From: Isoetes taiwanensis
Taxonomy: Eukaryota > Streptophyta > Lycopodiopsida > Isoetales > Isoetaceae
Direction of reading: 5' to 3'
Length of the DNA stretch: 64,000 bases
Assembly: GCA_021234155.1 (NCBI GenBank)
Contig: JAJEKV010000001.1
Location: forward strand, 23,733,189 to 23,797,188
Made by a program: the position numbers and the translations under genes. Positions 33,830 through 45,855 of this stretch are shown here, in pieces. Position 1 is the first letter of the stretch; every line of letters begins with the position of its first letter. The notes under the pieces are model-generated. The model made no database searches, was not told the origin of the DNA, and was given only the letters and a program-made list of their open reading frames with translations.

Positions 33830-34510
33830 GAAATTTGGAATGGAGTACAAGCAAGCTCAGGAGGGAATCTGAGATGGTGTACAAAGCTCAGGAAACTGCT
33901 AATTTTTCAGTTGCATCAAGCTCAAATATGGGATGGAGAACAAGAGAGCTCAGGAAACTGCTGATTTTTGGGATATACTAAGCTTGAATAGCGTCAAATC
34001 TGGGATGGAAAGAAGATTGTTGGGTTGCACCATACTCAAATAGCGCCAAATCTAGAATGGAGATTTTTGAGCTGCACCAACTCAAATAGCACCAAATCTG
34101 GGATGGAAAGAAGATTTTTATGTTGTACCAAGCTCAAATAACGCGAAATCTGGGATGGAGAAAAAGAAAGCTTTGAAAATTGTTGATTTTTTTTTTTTTG
34201 AAATTTGTTGATTTTTGGGCTGCACCAAGGTCAAATGGCAGACCAAGTTCAAATGGCATCAGAAACTGTTGTTTTTTGGGCTGCACCAAGATCAAATGGC
34301 ACCGAAAACTGTGGGCTAAACCAAGCTCAAATGGCGTCATGGCGCTATTTGATGCCAAAGACGCCGAAAGTTGAGCTGCTCATTTTTGGGCTGCAACAAA
34401 CTCAAATGGCGCCATGGCTGAAAACTGCGGGTTTTTGGGCTGCACCAAGCTCAAACGGCGTCATGGCGCTATTTGATGTTAGAGACGTCGAAAGTTGAGC
34501 TGGCTTTATG
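33830..34510. repeat. Minisatellite built on GCACCAAGCTCAAATGGCG units
   Basis: Two related blocks are visible. The left (33830-34170) repeats AAATCTGGGATGGA with CAAGCTCAAATAGCGCC. The right (34200-34510) repeats GGGCTGCACCAAGCTCAAAT followed by GGCGTCATGGCGCTATTTGAT, the latter itself an imperfect palindrome. A pair of long units lies at about 34300-34380 and 34437-34502. Confidence 0.85.
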
Positions 34511-34559
34511 TCCTCAAAAGATTTAAATGACATTCTGGCGCTATTTGATGAGAGTGTCC

Positions 34560-36440
34560 TTGACTTGGAGGGACGTTTTGACCAGTCAGAGTCAAAAGTC
34601 TAGGTCAATAGATAAACTTCAAGTGTATGCTCGAAGTCAAGGGTCTATGGCAGGTCAATGGCAGGTCAACGAGCGCCTAGGGTGAACGAGCGCCTAAGGA
34701 GAAAAAAAATATATCATGCTCATTTAATAAAGCCATGATAACTAAAAAATGCATTGGAATAAAATAATTTCTCCCAAAGAGAATATTGCAACCAAGCATT
34801 TAAAGCAATTACATCTTTCAGATGTTAGGATTTGCAATGACGCTCCTTGGAAACAAAACATGGCTTCCCTTAGTGAAGAAGATGAGACAGAGTGCCATCA
34901 AAACATCGCGAGCCTAAACTCTGACAATCCAGAGCCTGAAGTCTTACAATGCATGGGTGCTTGTGGCACATATTGGATTAGGATTGAGTGTACTCTATGC
35001 TTTTGATATTTTTTTTTTTTTTGTTTTCGTAGTAGAGACATGTATTCATATTAAAAAGGTATTCCCATAATAAAAGGTATTCATATTCGATGCATGTATA
35101 TCATGGCATCATCTACAAAGTCCACCTATACGTAAATGCAACTTAGGTTGCATTCTGCCATATCCGCCAATGGCACTGTGCCATCTAGCCGAGTTTCTTT
35201 CCCGGAACTTCTACCAAGCTTAACAGCGGCAGCCGTTCTTGAAGTTACTTTGCATTCTTGAGGATTTACTTCAATTCTCACCATCTACCTCTCATTCCGA
35301 CATTTCTACCCCAATTCTGAAGATTTTACCTTCCATTTATAATTTTTTGGAAAATCGAGTTCTGGTCTTTCTGATGCAAGAATGGCTCCAAAACCTGGAG
35401 CTCTGCTAACCATTGGACCACCAAATAGATAACCCCTGAAGCTCCTGAAGGCAAGATAAGTTGTGGATCCAAGCATTTTTTACAGGTTCGAAATTGGAGG
35501 GATTCGACCCTGAAAAATCCGGTCATTCTAAAAAATTTCTGATAACCAAAAAACATTCCCGGCATATTTTCAGGCCATTTTCGTAGAAGTTTCTAAGGAT
35601 TTCCAACTATAATTTCGTGTATTTCCGATAACCTTAAATGTAAGCAAGCATTTTTAATCGTTAGGGCAAATTCTAATTTCGAACCTTGAACTTTTTTATG
35701 CCAAATTGGCTTAGAACTAATTCAAGAAAGGAAAATAGACAGGAGGAGAACTCCTGGAAGAGGAGAACCATTGCATGTGCTTCTAAACTGCATTTGCTTG
35801 CTCAAATTCAGAAAAAAACCATCTGCATTGAATCAGCTTGCATCGCCCTGCAAGTCCATCGGCAAAATTTCCACTACCTGTGGACCACATGCAATAACCC
35901 GTCGAGGTTTCCGGCGGGGAAACCCTCCCTCTCGTACCCGTGGGTTCCCTAGCACATACCTGTTGTCATGATCTATTCTCGCGGCACCGCCATCTGCAGG
36001 TTTCTTGCTGGAAAACCTCTCTTACCCGTGGGCACATACGTGTTGTCATGATCTATCACGCACAAGCTTCCCTTATTGGTTTACATTCCAAATGATTTAT
36101 TAGCGTGCCACCTTTCAAGAGCAAATTCTCACCTATTTTTTCTTTGGTAAAAACCAGGAATTGCTTATCTATAGAATTTCTATGTAGACGTATCTTTTGC
36201 ACTTTTACGTAGGTTCCCAGCCCTAGTTAAACCTTTTCATGCAGCTATGTATTTTACGAATGTTCAGGAAAAATAACTATGCCGTGTCCTAACAACATAT
36301 GTGCCCTCATTAAAATATTCCTGAAAAAACATGTAATGGGCGCAATTCTAAGTCACAGCATGTTGTCCTATCTGTAATCTGCAAATGGTGCACATATGAG
36401 CTACAAGGCCTAATGAAGAATCTAACTTTTGGAACTCCAC
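34560..36440. other. Intergenic with a local duplication
   Basis: No gene is recognised. A diverged direct repeat pairs 35905-35975 with 35997-36057 (both contain ACCCGTGGG and TGTTGTCATGATCTAT), and each starts with a small hairpin around GGTTTC...GGAAACC. Open frames at 34749 and 35686 have no recognisable domain. Confidence 0.45.
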
Positions 36441-36450
36441 CTTCTCAAAG

Positions 36451-38113
<1,663 letters not shown>

Positions 38114-38800
38114 ATTAGTTATCTCTGCATAGAAAGGTAAAATATAAAAATGCCTTCTCGAAGCCAATGGTACAATCAGTAAATCAACTTAATATCAACC
38201 CTGAAATGTGTTATGCTGTTTACACAAACACCAGTTTTTTAGGTCATCAGTTAGTTTTCGCCTCAGCAAAGGTTCCTTCATGCCCTCCGTCTAATCTCAT
38301 TTTCTTTAAGGGACAATATGTATCTAGTTTGTGTCCAGAATATTATTAGGACGGCAGATCAAGCTGTAGAACTGCTGCCATCCTGACTTCCCTATTTTCC
38401 TGCATCTTTACCACTTTTTCTGTACGCCATACTTTTATATAGAGTGAAATCTTATTATTCGGGTTTGATGCTAAATTGAATGCATCCCAAAACAATTTGC
38501 GAAAACTGAGAAAGGAACTGGAACAAATTGAGACTTAGAAAAAACACACACCCGATACAAAACCAATGAGCAGCAGGGAGATCAATCGTTCTCCTCTGGA
38601 AGAAATCGAAACCCTGTGATATTACACTGGTCAAGTTCTGAAGAAATCAGCCCTACCGTGCTTCTATTTCTGTGCCAGCGGAATCAAACATTCTGGGCAG
38701 CCAGCAGAGATTTTTTTTCTTCGCCCTCGAAGTCAATTTTATATGTCACGTGTCTACGTGACGTGGCGACATGTTTGACACGTTGGCCCTGCATTCTTAA
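38114..38800. other. DPM1 upstream region
   Basis: This is the 5' flank of the minus-strand DPM1 gene. No TATA box or other defined promoter element stands out. Confidence 0.4.
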
Positions 38801-38805
38801 GGCGA

Positions 38806-38925
38806 GGTGGAATCACACTTGTGCCCGCCCGTCCGTCTAAAACATTTTAGACCAATAGGAAAACGAATTTTTTTTAGTTTCGGGCACCTCTACTATCACA
38901 CTATGCATGCCCTAAACGTGGGCAG
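38806..38925. repeat. Short element with inverted partner at 42301-42415
   Basis: Here GGTGGAATCACACTTGTGC is followed about 70 bases later by GGGCACC and TATCACACTATGC. The segment 42301-42415 carries the same landmarks in reverse complement (GCACAAGTGTGATTCCACC, ATAGTGTGATATCGGTGCC). Both copies are about 115-120 bp and end near GCCCGCCC-type sequence, consistent with a small MITE family or with distant inverted repeats bounding 3.6 kb. Confidence 0.6.
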
Positions 38926-39160
38926 GCGGTCCAATCCTGGGCGGGGGATATGGTCTGCCCAGGATCCTGGGCGCATCACAGCTCAGCACGAAGATCCATC
39001 CTGGCAGATCGATTTCTTGGAGCTCGTGGCGGGAACTGCACGTCGGCAGAGCAGAGGCTAGCATTGCTGCATTTGATTCACCAGCAGAAGAATTGCCCAC
39101 ATCAGAAAGCTTCCCTGGACCTCAAGGACTCCGTGCGGTACTGTTTGCTCTGAAATTTGA

Positions 39161-39224
39161 AGGGACATGCCAATTGTTGAAAATGAAATTGAAGGCACAC
39201 GGCCAATTGTTGAAAATGAAATTG
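39161..39224. repeat. Tandem pair around CCAATTGTTGAAAATGAAATTG
   Basis: The unit of about 34 bp is repeated twice with few differences. No coding significance is apparent. Confidence 0.8.
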
Positions 39225-40226
39225 ACTGCTACTGAAGGTCTGGAGTTCATACTCTACATTTGATCCTTCATTTCGTTTTGGCAGTATCTGATCCTTGGTT
39301 TTTAGTATAAAAGAATAGCTACTGTACCATCAACCTGGCCCCTCCCAGTGTCAGGTTGTTCTATAACAAGGAGGGAATTGATTGTCAAATACATATATCC
39401 CCCAGTTACATGAAAACTAGAGCTTCTAATTTAATGAGCTCCACAACTCACTTTCTAGCTTCAAATAATCACTGCAATGTTATTTTACAATTTAACCTTG
39501 TGTACCTTTAACCTTGTGTACCATACTCATTGTACAGATCTCTAAAAAGATGGTCTCATTTTGTAGATCTGGTTACTAAGGAAGCTACTTCCAGAAATCA
39601 CCAATAAAGTGCTCCCAAAGTGTTGCAGATATAAGCCTTGCCTTCTCTAGGCCCTGCATTGTTTAATTATGAAAGGAAATGGAGAAGACAATAAAAGTCG
39701 CTTGTTCTCTATGCTTGTATGCAATATTTATGGCAATCATTCTTCCCTGTTATAGGATTACCTTCCCAAGACTAGAAGTAGATATATTTGGCAAAATGCC
39801 TGTATACTGAAGATCAGAACATACCAACAGAAATTACATATGAATTCTGTAAATCAACAGCTGGTATCATTGGCAATGGAAATCCCTTCCTGAACTTTAT
39901 ATTAAGGAAGGGTAAGTCACATCCCTCAATCTTTGCACGCTGGCAACCGCGCGGGAGAAAAAGATTTCATTAGGTCACCCGCAAAACATATAAGTATCAA
40001 CCAACAACTTGTGCGTATGAGTTTCACATGAAAATTACCAACATCACTCCACTTTAAGCTAATGTCAAATCATATAAGTCTGTTTGTCCCCGTAATATTG
40101 TTACCATTTATCCCAAAGAAGTTCCCTTCATGGTTGCTTTCTGTGGTGATACATGAAAACAATCAACCACCGATCTTCACTTTTTTAAACAGTAGTCAAA
40201 ATTTCATGTTGTTACCATCGATATAC

Positions 40227-40406
40227 ATGCTCTTTGGAGTAGTCTCGCAAATTATCCAAAACTTCCATACCCTTATCGCCAGCCAAGCTAGCTACTATAA
40301 CTCCATCATGAGTCAAGGATATTAATGGTACTTCGGGGCCGAAAATATTGAGCACCATGTCTTCATTTGGGTACTTTTTATACAAATTGGGGATGAGAAG
40401 CTTCCG
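40227..40406 (-). pseudogene. BPI/LBP-family exon fragment
   Basis: A 60-codon minus-strand segment contains LLIPNLYKKYPNEDMVLNI followed by a PLISLTHDG stretch. It resembles the central-to-C-terminal part of plant BPI/LBP lipid-binding proteins (IIPQLYRQYPNxDMLLNI). It ends at a plausible splice donor (CAT|GTATAT), but no good acceptor precedes it without a stop, and I find no neighbouring exons. It looks like an exon left from a broken gene; a real exon of a gene with very long introns is less likely. Confidence 0.5.
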
Positions 40407-41728
40407 CAATAGCAAGATTCAAGACCTGCTTACGGCAACTTGTCAACAAGCCAATGCGGTTAACCACCACACACGGCAAAGAATACAAACGCTCTAAAAA
40501 CAGCTATTATTGAAGAAAAGCTAAGCAGGTAGAAATTTACTGCACTTTATATCAACTCAACACCAAGAAACTCAAGGAGGACTAAGGAAGGCACGAAGAG
40601 GCTATTCCCAAGCTGCCAACAACGGGAATGTGAAATTGCCAACCAAGCCAGAACGCTTAGAGAGCTAGTATACAGTTTAAAAATTGTTCCAGACTACAAT
40701 AAGAATTTTCATAGATAGGACAATAACAAAGCATGACAATGTACCAATACAGTTCCAGCGGATATTTAAAGCATGTTAATGATAACGTCCACTTTGCTGA
40801 GCATGCAATTATGATAAATCAGGCTAATTTCCCTTATCATTGTTCACAATTAAGCCCACTCAGTCCCCATGCAAGCTACAAGAGATAATATGCCCAATCT
40901 AGACTAGGCTTCATCTTCTCTTCATTTGCATGTTTGTCTCCATTTGAAACACCTTTCCCTTTCCGCTTAGTCTACTTTATCTGCATTCCTACATATAAGA
41001 AATATTTTTGTGTCTAATCCAAAATAAATACTAATCCACTTTTTGAGAGGAAACAATATGGGTAATTAACTGTACACCAACCACACCACACCCTAGCTAC
41101 CATACACTGCCTAGCCCTTTACACCCTTTTCCCAATATCAGCAGGATATCAATCAGCTCATCAGGCATATTTATCACAGTTCTATATAGCCTAGACATGG
41201 TAAAACTCCAAAAGAACCTCCCATTAAATTGCAGATTTACACAGAATACTTTATGGATGTAACTAGTCATGGGATACTTCAACATTCATTTATCATAAAA
41301 AGGAACAGTTTATCCTCTATTAGACCAGGCTGAGCAGTTAGGTAGGGTTGAATGGACAAAAAGGATATGTATATATGGCATTTGGCTCAAATTGAATCAG
41401 ACGAGCACTCTGTTCTCACCTGTCCAATATACTATAAGACCCAAGCTGGAAAAATGCCACAATGTCACAAAAATGCCACAATGTCACAAAACGCAAGCAA
41501 AAAAGTGAGCAGATCAAAGATAGACCCACTGTTACACATTTACTCAAGCATTCAAAATATCAAAGCTAAAATCGATCAACACAAATATCATCTCGTATTT
41601 AACAAATCCATCATTCACAAGACAATTGAAGAAATATAGCAAATAGTAATAGGCTTGATTATGCCAATAATAAGCTTGTTTACAGCAACAAATACTTTCT
41701 GTTTTGCTCTTGAATGAGGGAGAGAAAA

Positions 41729-41902
41729 CTAAGACTCGCTTCCGGAGTCTTCTTCTTGAATTGCAGCTCCAAAACGCTTGCTAACCAGCTCATGACTTTT
41801 ATTTTGAAAGAGAATATTAGCAAGTGCATTCCGTCTGGTAGCATCAGGGGGTATTTCTAATTGTAGTAGCACATGCCCATCATCTAAATTTATGAACTTG
41901 AG
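41729..41902 (-). CDS. Possible terminal exon of an unidentified gene
   Basis: A 57-codon open segment ends with a stop and an acidic tail. It includes the stretch LEIPPDATRRNALANILF and closes with EEDSGSES. Composition and codon use look like a real protein end. Another open stretch just upstream (about 41905-42000; IEEEISERAAL) is in a different frame and may be a separate exon. I do not recognise the protein, and no promoter-side exons are visible beyond 42.06 kb. Confidence 0.35.
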   Translation of the reverse strand, partial: LKFINLDDGHVLLQLEIPPDATRRNALANILFQNKSHELVSKRFGAAIQEEDSGSES

Positions 41903-42136
41903 TTAATGCAGCTCTTTCTGAAATCTCCTCTTCTATTTGTGATATTGAATGTGTGCATTGCTCTTCTACTGGCTGTGAAACATTGTCCATTCTGCAGAAA
42001 TTTGATATCAAGACAAATGGATTTGAAGAACAAAGAATTTTGAACAAAGACGTCAAAAAAAAGGGCAACATGTTAAGGAATTAAACAAGCATGGATTTCA
42101 ATGAAGGTATTGAAAAGATTAACAATCAGCATGCAA

Positions 42137-42264
42137 GAATTTGGACAAGGAGTAGAGTTACAGGAATTTGGAAAAGGAGTAGAGTTACAAGAATTTGGAG
42201 AAGGAGTAGACCTTGCCGGACCTGAGCGTTCTCCTCGTTGCCGGACCTGAGCATTCTCCTCGTT
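42137..42264. repeat. Two adjacent short tandem arrays
   Basis: Three copies of a 24-26-bp unit around GAATTTGGAAAAGGAGTAGA are followed by two copies of a unit around TTGCCGGACCTGAGCGTTCT. Confidence 0.85.
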
Positions 42265-42767
42265 GCTTTTGGCGGGCTTGTATGTCCAGCATGGATTCCT
42301 ACGTGGCTCTCAAAGGGCGGGCAATAGTGTGATATCGGTGCCTTTGCCACTATAACACCCTGCCCACCAAAGGAATATTTAGGAGATGGGCGTGCACAAG
42401 TGTGATTCCACCCTAAGGCCCAGATTCCACCGGCGTCAAACTGATGCCTTGAAGTTAATATCGGCCAATCTTGGTTCGAGCATCCAAAATGTATCTTCTT
42501 CTCTCTGATTCCACTAATGGAGATATTTGAGCATCAATTTTGCTTCGGATAAGGATGTGGATGCTATAAATAGCCGCTTCTGTCAGGGGATTCCTCCCGT
42601 CTTTTTGCAGCCGCAACAATTGCTACTCTCTGGATCTTGACACGAATCAGAATAACCGAGTAGATCTTGTTGTGGAAGAACTACCTTTGCCGTAGTGGAA
42701 TCATATATCCAGTTATGGTAGATATATCTTCAAGGCATTTGATGCCACAGAGGTAACTGCAACTTCT

Positions 42768-42879
42768 AGAAGACTCACCTCCTTGTCTGCCACAAAATAC
42801 AAAGCCATAGAGCAAATTGCTCATGGCTTTGTTGCTCTATGGCTTTGTATTTTGTGGTGGGCGAGGAGGTGAGTCTTCT
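42768..42879. repeat. Long hairpin 1 (48-bp arms)
   Basis: Arm 42768-42815 pairs with 42832-42879 at 44 of 48 positions, with a 16-base loop. The four differences are all transitions that would form G-U pairs in RNA of one polarity. The arms include CACAAAATACAAAGCCATAG. Size and pairing resemble a young microRNA precursor or a MITE transcript. Confidence 0.9.
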
Positions 42880-42890
42880 CTTTAAGGAGG

Positions 42891-42948
42891 TTATGCAAAA
42901 TAACCCTCGAGGCCATTAAGCAATGGTTGAGAGGGTTATTTTGCATAA
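42891..42948. repeat. Hairpin 2 (perfect 18-bp arms)
   Basis: TTATGCAAAATAACCCTC at 42891-42908 is exactly complementary to 42931-42948. The loop has a further CCATT/AATGG stem. It lies 12 bases after hairpin 1. Confidence 0.9.
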
Positions 42949-42949
42949 A

Positions 42950-43680
42950 ATGGTCTCGGGGGTTATGTCAAGGGTTGCCCTTCGGTGGTCCGAGAGTGTG
43001 TTTGCATGTTTTTTGTTTTGGTGTTTCGTGTTGGATCTTGTTTGTGTAGTATCGAGCCTTCTGAATGGTATAAATATACTGTTAACTTCACTGTAACGCA
43101 ATTTCTGTATAGGTACAAGGCCACTGCGACACCTATATCAGTAAAAGGCATATCAGTCAGGTGACTTCTGCCAACTCAAGCTAATGTTTGATAATGGAGT
43201 TCTCAAACCAATGTTCGATAGTGAAGTTCTACTTGGAACAGGTGGAGCTGCAGTATGTTATGTGTTGATGTGCTAGCACATCTACGACGAGTAGAATGTG
43301 CACCTGGTTTTGTACCTTTTGAGGTATCGCTATAGTATGATGTGTGGGAGATCTGGGAGGAACAACCTTATGGTCTTTGTAGTCGATAGAATTGCCAAAT
43401 CATTCCTTAGACAAAGGGCAGGTTGTTATGATTATGGCATGTAGCTTCTCATATTGTACTTAGTAAGTTATTGGAAGTTGAGTGTATAAATATATTATGT
43501 GAAGAAGTCACACTTGAGTTAAAAAGAAAAATAATTTATCGTGGTAATACAATATTGTTGTCTCTGCTACTCCTTTCTCCATAGTGATCTAAATTGTCTT
43601 TATGGTACACTACATTTATATTTTTCTTTCCAACTGATTCCAATCGCAACAAGAGAATCTGAACCCATATAAAATGTGGT
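42950..43680. other. Intergenic, nothing recognised
   Basis: Short internal similarity (ATGTTTGATAATGGAGTTCT / ATGTTCGATAGTGAAGTTCT near 43183-43232) is the only structure seen. Confidence 0.4.
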
Positions 43681-43687
43681 TATGTAT

Positions 43688-43796
43688 AGGGGGAGGAAAT
43701 CGGGACCCCCTTCCGCAGTGGATAGGGGACTCGCTCCGGCGGTCGCGAGGCTCCCCTTGTCCACTGCGAAAGGGGGGGCCGATTTGCTTCCCCTTA
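43688..43796. repeat. GC-rich imperfect palindrome (about 45-bp arms)
   Basis: The left arm starts GGGGGAGGAAATCGGGACCC; the right arm ends with the complementary GGGGCCGATTTGCTTCCCC. CGCAGTGGA in the left arm pairs with TCCACTGCG in the right. The centre contains CGGCGGTCGCGAGG. GC content is far above the surroundings. Confidence 0.85.
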
Positions 43797-43799
43797 CAA

Positions 43800-45085
43800 C
43801 AAGGAAGATGGGAGCTTCACCGACAAGGAAGATTTGCTTCTGATCTTCACCGGATCTTCACCCACTATGCCTGATTTGCACCGGATGAACGGAATCGTGG
43901 CCCTTGTTTCCATTCCGGAGTGTAGGGGACTGCCACATGGCAGCACCAAATTCATCTTCCGCTACAAACAGCGACCCATCTTCCTTATTGTTGTTAGTTG
44001 ACGACACCAAGTTCCATCCTAATCTTTTACAAAGGGGTTCTCATCAACAACATACCAAAGATAAGGAGAAACATCAAAGAAAAAGTGAGAACAACATATA
44101 GGTATACTTTCTATATTAAATCAAATATTACTTTTGGCAACAAATCTGAAAACATGAAATATCAGGATTAATAGCAATAAATGGCTATGACTTATTAAGA
44201 ATGATATTATAAGATGATGATCCAAGGAAAATAACAAGCAACGGTAGTAGATATCACATGCCTTCAATCAAAGATACATGAAACTTCAAAATGTTTTCCA
44301 TAGCATAATAGGGTGGGGTTGCCATGTTCCGTGCACTTAAGAGGCGTGCGCCCATTAAAATGTCAAAAAATGGTCCAATGGCATCAATCCAGGTGTCATT
44401 GGATACCTAATCAGATATGCCATAAGCTTACCGAAAAATTGCCCTTAAATTATCTATGGTTAAAAGGTTATGGGCCTCTAAAGTTGGGGGTGTAAGTGCC
44501 CCCATCGCGATACACCTTGCCACTCACGCCATGGGTGTGGCCTACTTTCGCGCCCCCCAATGGCCTTCTGTCGTTATCTAGGTAGCCATCTATCGTGCTG
44601 GCGTGTTCCACCATTCGCTACTATGGAAACCTAAGAGCGCCATGGGCGTAACCCTCTTTCACCCAAGGGTCCGTCTCACGTGCCTTCGCCTACCCACGTC
44701 CTGATGGTACCTCACTCTTAGGCCTCACGCCGTCTCGCGGCCGCGCAACCCGAAGTTCCCATCATGGCCCAACGGTCCACTGACCGAGGGTGTAGGGACC
44801 ATCATTCGCTACCCATTCTGGCCCTATTTCGAGGTTTTGCCAAACAAATCTCTCCTCCAGACGTTTGATCTAGCCCTATAAATCGGCTTTCTCTGCATGA
44901 TTTGGGAGGATTATAGTTTCTAGAGCCTCGCACAAATCGGCAGAGCCTTCATCATGTCAATCTTGACTATAAAAAGTGCTGCCATTTCTCTCAATTGACA
45001 TCCCAGTAGCTCATCTCCCGGCATCCTCGTCTCCCGGCCAACTCCGATCAGCACCTTGTCTCCCGGCACTCCGATCAACTCCGAA
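43800..45085. other. Intergenic, locally C-rich
   Basis: No coding domain is recognised. The stretch 44480-44830 is rich in C and repeats words such as CCATTCGCTAC. CTCCCGGCA-type units repeat at about 45005-45075, just before the putative spliced frame at 45174. Confidence 0.4.
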
Positions 45086-45173
45086 GTCAAGGTAATGTTT
45101 GTTCTTTGCATATGCTAGACTATGGTTCTGGGTTTCCGTCTATCTAATGCAACTCCTTTTGATTTGCAGCACT

Positions 45174-45492
45174 ATGGAAGGGCATTGGAGGAAGGGCCAA
45201 GGCATTGCAGGAGGTGGTTACCGCAAGCCCCCTCCAGGGACACCCTCCCTATCGAAGAAGAGGGAGCGCCGGTACTCTGATGCGTCTGTGCAGACAGAGG
45301 AGCTTGGCTCCTTCACTCTAAAGAATTGCCTTGTCAATCATGAAGAGAGCTGTCGGATCTAACCTGAATGTGGTGGTCACACCAGAGATCTGTGATCAGA
45401 TACAACATGCAAATGGCGAGCATGATCTGGTGCACTGCAGTGTCACGGTTGCTGAGGGGGACAATGTAAAATTTGAAAGTCCTATTAATTAG
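45174..45492 (+). CDS. Possible small spliced gene, frameshifted, unknown
   Basis: An ATG at 45174 lies just after a convincing intron (GT at 45092 to CAG at 45169, 78 bp). The frame encodes a basic start (MEGHWRKGQGIAGGGYRK, then SLSKKRERR) and stops at 45362. In another frame, coding-like sequence continues from about 45345 to the TAG at 45490-45492 (VVVTPEICDQIQHANGEHDL). A single frame change would join them. No domain is recognised. It could be an accessory gene of the neighbouring transposon or a broken host gene. Confidence 0.3.
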
Positions 45493-45855
45493 GAGACCTG
45501 AGCTGGTGAATGCTGGTGATCCTTGGCTAAATGGAGGACCCTTCTATGTTCTTTTATTTTTGTTTTGCTGTATTTTGAAGTAGGCCTAGTGCCATTTTGC
45601 AATAGTGTTTTGCAAGCAATAATGTATTTGCCCGAGAGGCACTTTCAATGGAATATATTACTGCAATTACAAAATTTGATCCCACATATAGTTTTGTTTT
45701 TGTCTTCCTATCATGGCTTCTTTGGCCATTAAGTATATCTTCTATTCTTCTACTGTCTCGTCCGAGTCATAATCACCCTGCATTATTTTTACAGAATTTA
45801 ATAATAAGGCACACAGGTTTGTCCATCCCAAATCACAGGCCAGCACATGACATAC

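Noticed and set aside
42560-42600. LTR promoter (CTATAAATAG box) near 42.57 kb
   Set aside because: A TATA-like box is present, but I found no matching second LTR or retroelement coding sequence in range.
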